Below are positions 7,231 through 13,517 of a DNA stretch of 17,961 bases, piece by piece. The DNA is from Acidaminococcus sp. CAG:917. Lineage in GTDB: Bacteria > Bacillota > Clostridia > Christensenellales > CAG-917. Position 1 is the stretch's first letter. Every line of letters starts with the position of its first letter. The translations under genes and the position numbers were made by a program. The notes under the pieces are model-generated. The model saw only the letters and a program-made list of their open reading frames with translations, searched no databases and had not been told where the DNA came from. The stretch is taken from contig FR901028.1 of assembly GCA_000437555.1 (NCBI GenBank), forward strand, positions 352,897 through 370,857. The letters run 5' to 3'.

Positions 7231-7854
7231 ATGGCTAAATATACAGGCGCAGATTGTCGTTTATGCAGACGTGAAGGCTGCAAGCTTTATTTGAAAGGCG
7301 ACAAATGTAATTCACCAAAATGCACGTTGCTTAAAAAATCCGCAGCTCCCGGTATGCACGGTAAAGGCAGAAAGAAGGCTTCGGGTTATTCTGTTCAGCT
7401 TCGTGAAAAGCAAAAGGCAAAGAGATTTTACGGTCTCAGCGAAAAGCAGCTTTCAATGTATTATGAAAAGGCGGCTCAGCTCCGCGGTATGACGGGCGAA
7501 AACCTTCTCGTTTTGATTGAAAGAAGACTTGACAACGTTGTCTACCGTATGGGATTTGCAGCTTCAAGAGATATGGCAAGACAGCTTGTCAATCACGGAC
7601 ACTTCACCTTGAACGGTAAAAACGTCGATATTCCTTCAATTTTGGTAAAAGCGGGAGACGTCATCGCCGTAAGAGATACCAAAAAGGAAAAGGAACTTTG
7701 GGTGCAGGCTAAGGAAATCAAAAATCCTTCCGTTCCCAAATGGCTTGAATATGACAACAAAACTTTGACGGGCAAAGTGCTCGCGCTTCCTGAAAGGGCG
7801 GATATCGACCTTGACGTAAAAGAACACTTAATCGTTGAGTTGTATTCTAAATAA
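7231..7854 (+). CDS. rpsD: 30S ribosomal protein S4, cysteine-rich form
   Basis: S4 nucleates small-subunit assembly and in several bacteria represses its own operon. The 207-residue product has a zinc-type N-terminus with Cys9, Cys12, Cys26 and Cys31 (CRLCRREGCK, DKCNSPKC), plus an extra Cys17 inside the knuckle. The S4/RNA-binding domain follows, with LLVLIERRLDNVVYRMGFA, SRDMARQLVNHGHFTLNGK and terminal REDIDL-like ERADIDLDVKEHLIVELYSK. Strong AAGGAGG precedes the ATG. In B. subtilis rpsD is a separate autoregulated locus; here it lies in the alpha operon, as in Clostridia and E. coli. Confidence 0.98.
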   Translation: MAKYTGADCRLCRREGCKLYLKGDKCNSPKCTLLKKSAAPGMHGKGRKKASGYSVQLREKQKAKRFYGLSEKQLSMYYEKAAQLRGMTGENLLVLIERRLDNVVYRMGFAASRDMARQLVNHGHFTLNGKNVDIPSILVKAGDVIAVRDTKKEKELWVQAKEIKNPSVPKWLEYDNKTLTGKVLALPERADIDLDVKEHLIVELYSK

Positions 7855-7874
7855 TAGCATATAGGAGGCTTAAT

Positions 7875-8828
7875 ATGATGGAAATCAAAAAACCTAAGAT
7901 TGTATGTGAAGAAAACGAAAGCAAAAATTTTGCAAAATTCGTTGTCGAGCCTCTTGAGCGTGGTTTCGGTATTACGCTCGGCAACAGCCTTAGGAGAATA
8001 TTATTATCATCACTTCCCGGTGCCGCCGCAGTAGGTATAAAGATAGAGGGCGTTGAGCACGAGTTCGCCACTATTAAAGGCGTCAAAGAAGACGTCACCG
8101 AGATTATCCTCAATCTTAAAGGTTTGCGCCTTAAGATAAACAGCGGGGACAATCAAGGCAAAATCGAATTGAAACTCTCTAAAAGCACTCCCGGTGAGGT
8201 CACGGCAAACGATATCGAACTTCCCGGCGACGTCGAGATAATGAATCCTGATATGCACATCTGCACGTTGGACGAAGGCGGAAGTTTAAATATGTCGATT
8301 TTCGTCGATAGCGGCAGAGGTTACGTTCCCGCTTCAAAGAACAAAGACCCCAAAATGCCTATCGGTTATATCCCCATCGATTCGATATATACCCCCGTGC
8401 TTACCGTCAATTATGCGGTCGAGCCTACCCGTGTCGAGCACGACATCAATTTCGATAAATTGACAATCGAGGTTACCACGGATGGAACGACTTCGGCTAA
8501 AGAAATCATCTCTTTGGCGGCAAAAATCATGAACGACCATCTTATGCTTTTCGTCGAACTCGTCGAGTCAATGAGCGGCTGCGAAATTCTTGTTTCGCAA
8601 GGCGACGATAAGCAACAAAAAGTTTTGGAAATGACGATTGAGGACCTTGACCTTTCCGTCCGTTCATATAACTGCTTGAAACGTGCAGGCATTCACACTG
8701 TGGAAGATTTGACCAAACGCAGTGAGGACGATATGTTAAAGGTCAGAAATCTTGGCAGAAAATCGCTCGAAGAAGTCATCAAAAAGTTGGAAGACTTGGG
8801 ACTTGGACTCAGAGCTCAAGAAGATTAG
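7875..8828 (+). CDS. rpoA: DNA-directed RNA polymerase alpha subunit
   Basis: The alpha subunit dimerises to seed RNA polymerase assembly, and its C-terminal domain contacts UP elements and activators. The 317-residue protein has the N-terminal assembly domain (EPLERGFGITLGNSLRRILL at 26-45, insert domain ~50-180, NYAVEPTRVEHDINFDKL at 179-196) and the C-terminal domain from ~255, with VRSYNCLKRAGI (Arg263 aligns with E. coli Arg265) and NLGRKSLEEV (292-301). Two tandem ATGs occur at 7875 and 7878; AGGAGG at 7863-7868 allows either, and the first is given. Intact UP-binding residues fit the A/T tracts upstream of the rRNA promoter at 17158. Confidence 0.98.
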   Translation: MMEIKKPKIVCEENESKNFAKFVVEPLERGFGITLGNSLRRILLSSLPGAAAVGIKIEGVEHEFATIKGVKEDVTEIILNLKGLRLKINSGDNQGKIELKLSKSTPGEVTANDIELPGDVEIMNPDMHICTLDEGGSLNMSIFVDSGRGYVPASKNKDPKMPIGYIPIDSIYTPVLTVNYAVEPTRVEHDINFDKLTIEVTTDGTTSAKEIISLAAKIMNDHLMLFVELVESMSGCEILVSQGDDKQQKVLEMTIEDLDLSVRSYNCLKRAGIHTVEDLTKRSEDDMLKVRNLGRKSLEEVIKKLEDLGLGLRAQED

Positions 8829-8838
8829 GAGGTAAGGT

Positions 8839-9345
8839 ATGCCAAAGAAATTAGGTAAAAGATCAGACCAAAGAATGGCTTTGCTCAAAAATCAAGTCTC
8901 GGAGCTCCTTTGGTACGGACAAATTGAAACAACCGTCGACCGTGCTAAATCGGTGAAAGCTATCGCCGAAAAATTAGTCACGATTGCGATTAACAGCTAT
9001 CAGGACGTAGTTAAAGTCAAAAAACAAGTCAAAAACGCAAAGGGCGATACCGTCAAAGCGGACTTCACCAACGACGGTCCCAAAAAGCTTGCTGCTCGTC
9101 GCCGTCTTATGGCACGTCTTGTTGATATCCAAGAGGCCAAGGGCGAAAAGGAGAGCAAGAGCGCATATAAGACAAGAACCAAGGACATTAAACATCCTCT
9201 CATCGAGAAAATGTTCAACGAGTATGCTCCCAAATACGCCGCAAGACGTGACGAAAGCGGACAGGGCGGAGGCTATACTCAGATTTTGAGACTTGGCGAA
9301 AGACGCGGAGACGCAGCCGAAATGTGCATTCTCAAGATGATTTAA
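8839..9345 (+). CDS. rplQ: 50S ribosomal protein L17, long form with internal insertions
   Basis: L17 binds 23S rRNA near the exit-tunnel rim. Core motifs are present: KLGKRSDQRMALLKNQVSEL, IETTVDRAKSVKAIAEKLVT, HPLIEKMFNEYAPKYAARR and the closing GGYTQILRLGERRGDAAEMC. At 168 residues it is ~40-50 longer than the B. subtilis (120 aa) or E. coli (127 aa) proteins. The surplus lies in two charged inserts, about 54-83 (before KLAARRR) and 97-117 (before IKHPLIEK). I recall long L17 forms in other Clostridia, so this may be lineage-typical. SD AGGAGG overlaps the rpoA stop. It is the last gene before the terminator. Confidence 0.96.
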   Translation: MPKKLGKRSDQRMALLKNQVSELLWYGQIETTVDRAKSVKAIAEKLVTIAINSYQDVVKVKKQVKNAKGDTVKADFTNDGPKKLAARRRLMARLVDIQEAKGEKESKSAYKTRTKDIKHPLIEKMFNEYAPKYAARRDESGQGGGYTQILRLGERRGDAAEMCILKMI

Positions 9346-9362
9346 AAATTAAATAATCTATG

Positions 9363-9394
9363 AAAAGACCACCGATATTTCGGCGGTCTTTTTT
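9363..9394 (+). terminator. Intrinsic terminator of the ribosomal supercluster
   Basis: AAAAGACCACCGA (9363-9375) pairs with TCGGCGGTCTTTT (9380-9392) around the loop TATT, with one A-C mismatch (9371/9384), and is followed by a T run reaching 9394. It lies 18 nt after the rplQ stop. It cleanly closes the spc-alpha transcript before the sigma-factor cassette. Confidence 0.92.
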
Positions 9395-9704
9395 ATGCTC
9401 AAATTTGACAGTTAATCATCGTATATACCTAAGTTTACGTCTTCATGATTTAGTCTTGGTATATTTATCCGTTTTTTATCCCATAATGTTTTTTTTGCGT
9501 TTTTCAAAAAATTTTAAAGTAGGCGGTAACTTATAAAGCTTAAAGCGATTTATCGGCGTATAGAAGCTATATCGGTAAACACCGCAAAATGAGATGAAAT
9601 ATCACACCGCTTTTTCGGATTAGCTCGGGGCGGCTTAAATATATTAATACATATTAAATATAAAAATACTTGCAATAGAAAAGTTTTTCGATATTGATTG
9701 CCGT

Positions 9705-9733
9705 TTGAAAAGGTGATATATTTAATATATAAA
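9705..9733 (+). promoter_or_regulatory. Candidate housekeeping promoter of the sigma/anti-sigma operon
   Basis: TTGAAA (9705-9710), a 17-nt spacer and TATAAA (9728-9733) make a good sigma-A-type promoter. The expected start point is near 9740, giving a ~45-nt leader before the sigma gene. That leader would contain the shared element at 9740-9784 in full. Confidence 0.55.
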
Positions 9734-9739
9734 TAAAAA

Positions 9740-9784
9740 TTGAGAATTTTAACGATTTAAATTGTATAAATAACAGGAAGAAAA
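9740..9784 (+). promoter_or_regulatory. Shared 45-nt element, copy 1 (before sigma gene)
   Basis: TTGAGAATTTT (9740-9750), six variable bases, TTAAATTGTATA (9757-9768), then ACAG-AAGAAAA up to 9784. A second copy at 11616-11660 aligns without gaps at 36 of 45 positions. The layout (TTGAGA, 19 nt, TATAAA) looks like a promoter, and the conserved blocks sit at fixed spacing. A start point near 9777 would leave only ~8 nt before the TTG start codon and would cut the weak AGGAAG. A role as operator or RNA element is therefore also possible. Confidence 0.6.
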
Positions 9785-10303
9785 TTGGAAAGAGAACTTA
9801 AGCATTTAACCGCTAAACTCAAAAGAGGACATACCGACGCATTCGACAAGCTTTACGAGCTTACAAAAAAGGGCGTTTATTTTATGATATATTCTATCGT
9901 GAAAAACCGACACCTCGCCGAAGACGTCATGCAGGACACGTATATAAGTTTTTTGACTAAAATAGCCGACGTGGACGAAAACGGCAACGTGTATTCCTAC
10001 CTTCTGACGGCGGCGAAAAACAAATCGCTTAACGAAGTAAAACGGCTGGGGAAGGAGACGGATTCTGAAATTTTAGAAACGGTGGAATGTCCCGTGACGG
10101 AAAACTTGTCACCGCTTCTCGATTTCGCCAAAGAGAAACTGCCCGCCGACGAATGGCACATATTGAAGCTGACGGTGGTGGACGGATATAAAAGGGTGGA
10201 AGTGGCAAAAATGCTGTCAAAGCCCGTTTCCACTTTAAACAGGCAATACAACGAAATTCTCAAAAAAGTGGAAAAATTGCATAAAGAGGTTTATCATGAC
10301 TGA
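9785..10303 (+). CDS. ECF-type RNA polymerase sigma factor
   Basis: The 172-residue protein has the minimal two-domain sigma-70 layout. Region 2 spans about 15-85 (AFDKLYELTKKGVYFMIYSI, then RHLAEDVMQDTYISFLTKI, the AED-x-x-QDT helix of ECF sigmas, and YLLTAAKNKSLNEVKR). Region 4 spans about 110-168 (LPADEWHILKLTVVDGYKRV, then EVAKMLSKPVSTLNRQYNEI, a helix-turn-helix). There is no region 3, as expected for ECF factors. The start is TTG at 9785 after AGGAAG (4-nt gap); the next in-frame Met (residue 34) would remove half of region 2. It overlaps the anti-sigma gene by 8 nt. The sigma subgroup cannot be named from sequence alone. Confidence 0.88.
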   Translation: MERELKHLTAKLKRGHTDAFDKLYELTKKGVYFMIYSIVKNRHLAEDVMQDTYISFLTKIADVDENGNVYSYLLTAAKNKSLNEVKRLGKETDSEILETVECPVTENLSPLLDFAKEKLPADEWHILKLTVVDGYKRVEVAKMLSKPVSTLNRQYNEILKKVEKLHKEVYHD

Positions 10304-11285
10304 GTTTGAAAGAAAAATCAAAAAAGAGCTGTCAGACGCCGTTCCGAACCTTAAAGAAGATATAAAAAAGGGTGCGGGCTTCAGCGTGCATAAAAAACCT
10401 GCTTTTAGGTGGCAATACGTATTCGTTCCGATTATGGCGGTGCTCATTATAGCCGTGGCGATTTTTGTTCCGCTTTATTTAAATAACGGCGGCGAAGGCG
10501 GCGAAACGGTCGTTGTAGCAGATAAATACGTTATGTCGGTGTCGGTCAATCCGAGCGTGGAATTCGGCTATGACAACACGAACAAAGTGACAAGTCAAAA
10601 AGGGCTCAACGAAGACGGCATAAAACTTCTGTTTAAAGAAAACTTTATCGGAATGTATATCGACGACGCCGCAGGCAGGTTGATTGAACTGATGAATTCA
10701 TACGGATATTTGACAAGTGCAAGCGAGATAAGGCTAATTGTCGTCGACTCAAACGGCAGAGAGGCAACAAATCAGATGCAAAACGTTAAAGCAAAAATAG
10801 CCACAACGATGCTGGAGTTAAAACTCGATGTTTCCATGCTCGTCAATATGACGGAGGCGGAATTGGAAAGGCTCGAGGACGATATAGAAGAAAACGGCGA
10901 GGTATATTTAAATCAGATAAAGCAGTTGTATCAAACGGAAATTTTAGAGGGTATAGAGTGGAAATCAAAAATATTCGACGAGGTAATAGCCATAGTTGAG
11001 CCCCGCGCCGTAAAAAATTCTCAAACGGTTATTGACGGTGAATTTATCGATACGCTGTGGGAGTATGAAAGGACTTACAATCTCGATATGGACCTCGAAG
11101 AATTGGGAAGAGTGGTAACTGAAGACGATATGTGCGAAATTTTAGAGGAACTTGTCGAAGAAAGGGCGGAACTTTATGAAATCCACGAGGCAATAACTCT
11201 TGGATATACCGACGATTATGACGACCTCATCGAGGATATTATAGAAATAGTAAAGGACAGAGTTAATTCCTCCGACGGAAATTAA
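10296..11285 (+). CDS. Membrane anti-sigma factor with RsgI-like extracytoplasmic domain
   Basis: This 329-residue protein has a short basic cytoplasmic tail (1-40, MTEFERKIKKELSDAVPNLK onward), one transmembrane helix (about 41-62) and a large acidic outer domain. Residues 76-150 match the RsgI middle-domain pattern: KYVMSVSVNPSVEFGYDNTN, LNEDGIKLL, and a GYLT..SEIRLIVVDSNG strand. In RsgI the Asn-Pro bond of this motif is autocleaved, which starts signalling; here it would be Asn85-Pro86. The cytoplasmic tail is too short for the RsgI N-terminal domain, and no HxxxCxxC zinc anti-sigma motif is present. Residues ~185-329 are acidic and helical, without a recognised sensor. Overlap with the sigma gene (ATGACTGA) and AAGAGG at 10284-10289 support coupled expression. 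Anti-sigma function is inferred from context and topology. Confidence 0.75.
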   Translation: MTEFERKIKKELSDAVPNLKEDIKKGAGFSVHKKPAFRWQYVFVPIMAVLIIAVAIFVPLYLNNGGEGGETVVVADKYVMSVSVNPSVEFGYDNTNKVTSQKGLNEDGIKLLFKENFIGMYIDDAAGRLIELMNSYGYLTSASEIRLIVVDSNGREATNQMQNVKAKIATTMLELKLDVSMLVNMTEAELERLEDDIEENGEVYLNQIKQLYQTEILEGIEWKSKIFDEVIAIVEPRAVKNSQTVIDGEFIDTLWEYERTYNLDMDLEELGRVVTEDDMCEILEELVEERAELYEIHEAITLGYTDDYDDLIEDIIEIVKDRVNSSDGN

Positions 11286-11397
11286 CGGCGGAATGACGGA
11301 TATGTTTACATATGCGAATATAAGCATATGAAAAAAAGGTAAATTAAACAGACTTGCAAAATGCCTGTTAGTTGCGGTATAGCGATAAGGGTAAGAG

Positions 11398-11433
11398 ATA
11401 AAACGGGAGCGGCTGTCGTCGTTCCCGTTTTAT
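11398..11433 (+). terminator. Strong hairpin, likely terminator of sigma/anti-sigma operon
   Basis: ATAAAACGGGAGCGGC (11398-11413) pairs over 16 positions with GTCGTTCCCGTTTTAT (11418-11433), with two G-T wobbles and a TGTC loop. The 3' arm ends in TTTTATATTT, so the stem itself supplies much of the U tract and the element is nearly symmetric. It lies ~110 nt past the anti-sigma stop. A regulatory hairpin for the downstream gene is less likely, because the shared element lies after it. Confidence 0.6.
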
Positions 11434-11615
11434 ATTTGAACAAAGTTCTTTTTAAAGAACGGGATACAAAATAAAGTGGCGCGGTGGGAAACTGTCCGAA
11501 CAAGGAAATGAAAGAAAAAACGAGCGGAACAAAAGTCGGAGAGTAAGAACAGGATATGACGAGAATAAAGGTTCGTCTTTCGGGAGATAATTATATGCAA
11601 AAAAATTTTCAAAAG

Positions 11616-11660
11616 TTGAGAATTTTTTAAAGTTAAATTGTATATAAGACAGAAAGAAAA
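11616..11660 (+). promoter_or_regulatory. Shared 45-nt element, copy 2 (before lipoprotein gene)
   Basis: TTGAGAATTTT (11616-11626) and TTAAATTGTATA (11633-11644) are identical to copy 1 and have the same 17-nt offset between block starts. They are followed by ACAG-AAGAAAA. Read as a promoter (TTGAGA, 19 nt, TATATA), the start point would be near 11653, leaving a normal ~35-nt leader with GGAGG at 11676-11680. The match extends through and beyond the -10 block, arguing for more than chance AT-richness. Confidence 0.65.
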
Positions 11661-11687
11661 AACCTTATAAATCATGGAGGTATGGCT

Positions 11688-12620
11688 ATGAAAAAGAAAG
11701 TTTTAATTGTAATGATATTGTCGTTGTTATTGGTAGCGTGTCTTGCAGCTTTTGTTGCGTGTAATAATGAAGGTACGGCGGCAGTGACTAAACCCGACTC
11801 CAAACAGGTATATTCGATATCCGCCGTGTCGAGCGTAATGTATTTGTCGGCGGAGCACACCGGTTATGAAGGCGGAATAGCATCGACGTCAAGACCCGAG
11901 GGAGTGACGGAAACGACGGTCACGGACGTCAAAACTTATCTGTTGATGTTTGAAGATATGCTTACGGGCGGAGCTCCAAAAATAACGGAAAGCGCAGTTG
12001 ACCCGACTACCGATGTCGAATATGCCGATTATGCGACAAAGCTCTCCATAACCGTTGGCGAGGAAACTTATACAATGTATTATACCGAGCATGCCAAAAA
12101 TAACGCAGATAAAGTGGTGGACGACGATGACGAGGAGATAGAAACGACGCTAAACGGCGTTATCGTATACGGAACGGAGAAATATATCGTCAGCGGTGAA
12201 AAGGAAATCGACCCTAACGACAATGAAATCGAAATCGAGTTTACGACTAAATCAGCCGAAAATCCGACCGACTACATTATAGTGGAACAAGAGATAGAGC
12301 GTAACGAGATATCTTACGAATACACTATCGTCGAAAACGGCAGAGAAGTAAGCAGTAAGGAAATCGAATACGGAACGGACAGGAACGGAAGATTTAAAGT
12401 GGAATTCGAAATCGAGGTAAGCGGTGTCGAAAAGGAAGTCGAAGTGACGGCAATCGACGACTACTCTTTCAGGGTAGAATACGAACAGGACGGAATGCAG
12501 GATCTTGAGATGACGGTAACAAAAGTCGCCGAAGAGATAGGCGAAGGCGGAATCGTTATTTCTCAAGCAGGATTTACGTTTACCTATAAAAACGGTTATT
12601 CGGAATTTGTAGCAATTTAA
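11688..12620 (+). CDS. Acidic lipoprotein of unknown function, candidate sigma target
   Basis: The 310-residue product starts MKKKVLIVMILSLLLVACLA, a lipoprotein signal peptide with two possible lipidation cysteines: Cys25 (FVAC, followed by NNEG, favoured) and Cys18 (LVAC). The mature part is acidic, with a DDDDEE run near residue 146, and rich in alternating beta-strand-like segments (about 170-285: EIEIEFTTKS, ISYEYTIVENG, FKVEFEIEVSG, SFRVEYEQDG). It ends GFTFTYKNGYSEFVAI. I recognise no family. An in-frame ATG at 11682 is only 1 nt from GGAGG; 11688 is 7 nt away and gives the better signal peptide. It has its own copy of the promoter-like element found before the sigma gene and is followed by a perfect terminator. 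Confidence 0.85.
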   Translation: MKKKVLIVMILSLLLVACLAAFVACNNEGTAAVTKPDSKQVYSISAVSSVMYLSAEHTGYEGGIASTSRPEGVTETTVTDVKTYLLMFEDMLTGGAPKITESAVDPTTDVEYADYATKLSITVGEETYTMYYTEHAKNNADKVVDDDDEEIETTLNGVIVYGTEKYIVSGEKEIDPNDNEIEIEFTTKSAENPTDYIIVEQEIERNEISYEYTIVENGREVSSKEIEYGTDRNGRFKVEFEIEVSGVEKEVEVTAIDDYSFRVEYEQDGMQDLEMTVTKVAEEIGEGGIVISQAGFTFTYKNGYSEFVAI

Positions 12621-12648
12621 CAAAAGAATTGCGAAGAAGTCGGTTTAT

Positions 12649-12682
12649 AAAAAACAAAGTGCCATGCGGCACTTTGTTTTTT
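12649..12682 (+). terminator. Perfect 15-bp terminator, probably bidirectional
   Basis: AAAAAACAAAGTGCC (12649-12663) pairs perfectly with GGCACTTTGTTTTTT (12668-12682) around ATGC. The A6 and T6 flanks are symmetric, so it can end both the lipoprotein transcript (plus) and the small membrane-protein transcript (minus), whose stop is at 12715. Confidence 0.92.
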
Positions 12683-12714
12683 GTTTTAAATTTTTTTATT
12701 GATCAATTTTTTGC

Positions 12715-12999
12715 TTATACGCATTGTGGAACCACAATGCACGCTAAGATGACCAAAATGACTACGATATATAACACCTTCCAAACTGTTTCCTTGTTTT
12801 CAACGTATCTCCAGCCTGCGATTGCCGCTACGATAAGAAGTAAAATGGTCGCTACCGTATTCATAATGGACACGGCTCGAGGTTGAACACCGCAAAGGTG
12901 CAGGATCATCGTTATAAGATAAAGGATTGCTATAAAGCAGAGTGTGAAAAACGCGAGTTGTTTTTCAATGGAATTTGCGCTTTTAGGATTTTTGCTCAT
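12715..12999 (-). CDS. Small three-helix membrane protein, unknown function
   Basis: The 94-residue product starts MSKNPKSANSIEKQLAFFTL and has a short hydrophilic N-terminus. Three predicted transmembrane helices follow, at about 14-36 (LAFFTLCFIAILYLITMILH), 42-64 (VSIMNTVATILLLIVAAIAG) and 71-92 (VWKVLYIVVILVILACIVV). On the minus strand AAGGAG lies a few bases before the ATG, which supports a real gene over the overlapping plus-strand frame (12629-12886). No family is recognised. It converges on the lipoprotein gene, with a shared terminator between them. Confidence 0.8.
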   Translation of the reverse strand: MSKNPKSANSIEKQLAFFTLCFIAILYLITMILHLCGVQPRAVSIMNTVATILLLIVAAIAGWRYVENKETVWKVLYIVVILVILACIVVPQCV

Positions 13000-13130
13000 T
13001 TTTATTCTCCTTTTATTTTATATAAATTTGTCGGCGTTTACCGCCGTTATTTTAAAATGCGGACAATTAAATATTTTGCGTTTTAAGAGACGTTTGGGTT
13101 CAATTACTGTCGAATCACTTTAAGCCGAAA

Positions 13131-13415
13131 TTAAAACTCATAATCAACAGCAGCGGAAGCCGAAGTCGCCGAATGCATAAACGTTTTTACCACGTCGCAG
13201 TGGTATTTGTCCGATTGATATTCTTCAAGTGAAGCTTTTGAAGAAACGGTGACTTCAAGCATAAGGTCATAGCTTCTGGTGCTCTCCAAAAAGTTTTTGT
13301 GAACCTCTATTGCGATAACCGAGGGGACTTTTCCTTTCATGGATAAAAGTAAATCCTTTGCGGTATCTATGTCGTCTTTATTTTTGAATTTAAAGAAAAC
13401 AACGTGTTTTACCAT
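13131..13415 (-). CDS. Dabb-domain (stress-responsive A/B barrel) protein
   Basis: The 94-residue product MVKHVVFFKFKNKDDIDTAK has the ferredoxin-like Dabb pattern: an initial HVVFFKFK strand, a helix (DIDTAKDLLLSMKG), VIAIEVHKNFLESTRSYDLM with the central LEVTV strand, SLEEYQSDKYHCDVVKTFMH, and a closing AAVDYEF strand. Dabb proteins are small dimers of mostly unknown role; in plants they are linked to stress. The start at 13415 is set by GAGGAGG just upstream on the minus strand; an open extension to 13445 lacks an SD. It lies upstream of, and in the same direction as, the small membrane-protein gene, 131 nt apart. Confidence 0.85.
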   Translation of the reverse strand: MVKHVVFFKFKNKDDIDTAKDLLLSMKGKVPSVIAIEVHKNFLESTRSYDLMLEVTVSSKASLEEYQSDKYHCDVVKTFMHSATSASAAVDYEF

Positions 13416-13435
13416 TTTTATCCTCCTCGCCAAAG

Positions 13436-13464
13436 ATTTTATCACACTAAATTGTTTAAAGCAA
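13436..13464 (-). promoter_or_regulatory. Promoter of the Dabb gene
   Basis: On the minus strand, TTGCTT (plus 13459-13464), a 17-nt spacer and TAAAAT (plus 13436-13441), the latter preceded by TGTGA, make an extended -10. The start point would be near 13430, giving a short leader that retains the GAGGAGG. Confidence 0.55.
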
Positions 13465-13482
13465 GTTAGAAAATAAAAAAGG

Positions 13483-13511
13483 TTGACAAAATAAAATATC
13501 TTTTGTAGATA
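13483..13511 (+). promoter_or_regulatory. Consensus-like plus-strand promoter without a protein gene
   Basis: TTGACA (13483-13488), exactly 17 nt, and TAGATA (13506-13511) make a near-consensus promoter, divergent from the Dabb promoter. No protein-coding gene follows on this strand before cysK (13995); the next feature is tRNA-Arg on the opposite strand. Confidence 0.5.
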
Positions 13512-13517
13512 ACTGTA

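Larger units (their letters stand above)
9395..9784 (+). other. AT-rich 390-nt upstream region of the sigma cassette
   Basis: No protein gene is convincing here on either strand. The proximal end holds two stacked promoter-like elements (listed separately). The middle holds GGTAACTTATAAAG at 9525-9538, which resembles motifs in two other intergenic regions of this window, and an imperfect repeat of ATCGG-containing units around 9545-9580. In other Firmicutes the genes ecfA1-ecfA2-ecfT-truA-rplM-rpsI often follow rplQ; they are absent here. Confidence 0.6.
11286..11681 (+). other. 396-nt gap between anti-sigma and lipoprotein genes
   Basis: No coding sequence is supported. It contains an inverted repeat CATATGC (11309-11315) / GCATATG (11324-11330), a strong 16-bp hairpin (11398-11433), a small palindrome GTTCTTT-TT-AAAGAAC (11445-11460) and copy 2 of the shared element (11616-11660). 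The stretch 11461-11600 is purine-rich, with nothing recognisable. Confidence 0.6.

Noticed and set aside
9785..11285. A true SigI/RsgI pair
   Set aside because: The sigma is a short two-domain ECF-type protein and the anti-sigma lacks the RsgI N-terminal domain; only the extracytoplasmic domain is RsgI-like.
11430..11675. Minus-strand 81-codon frame between anti-sigma and lipoprotein genes
   Set aside because: It would cross the shared promoter element, has no SD and reads as AT-derived hydrophobic sequence.
12629..12886. Plus-strand 85-codon frame after the lipoprotein gene
   Set aside because: It runs through the perfect terminator and lies antisense to the SD-supported three-helix membrane-protein gene.
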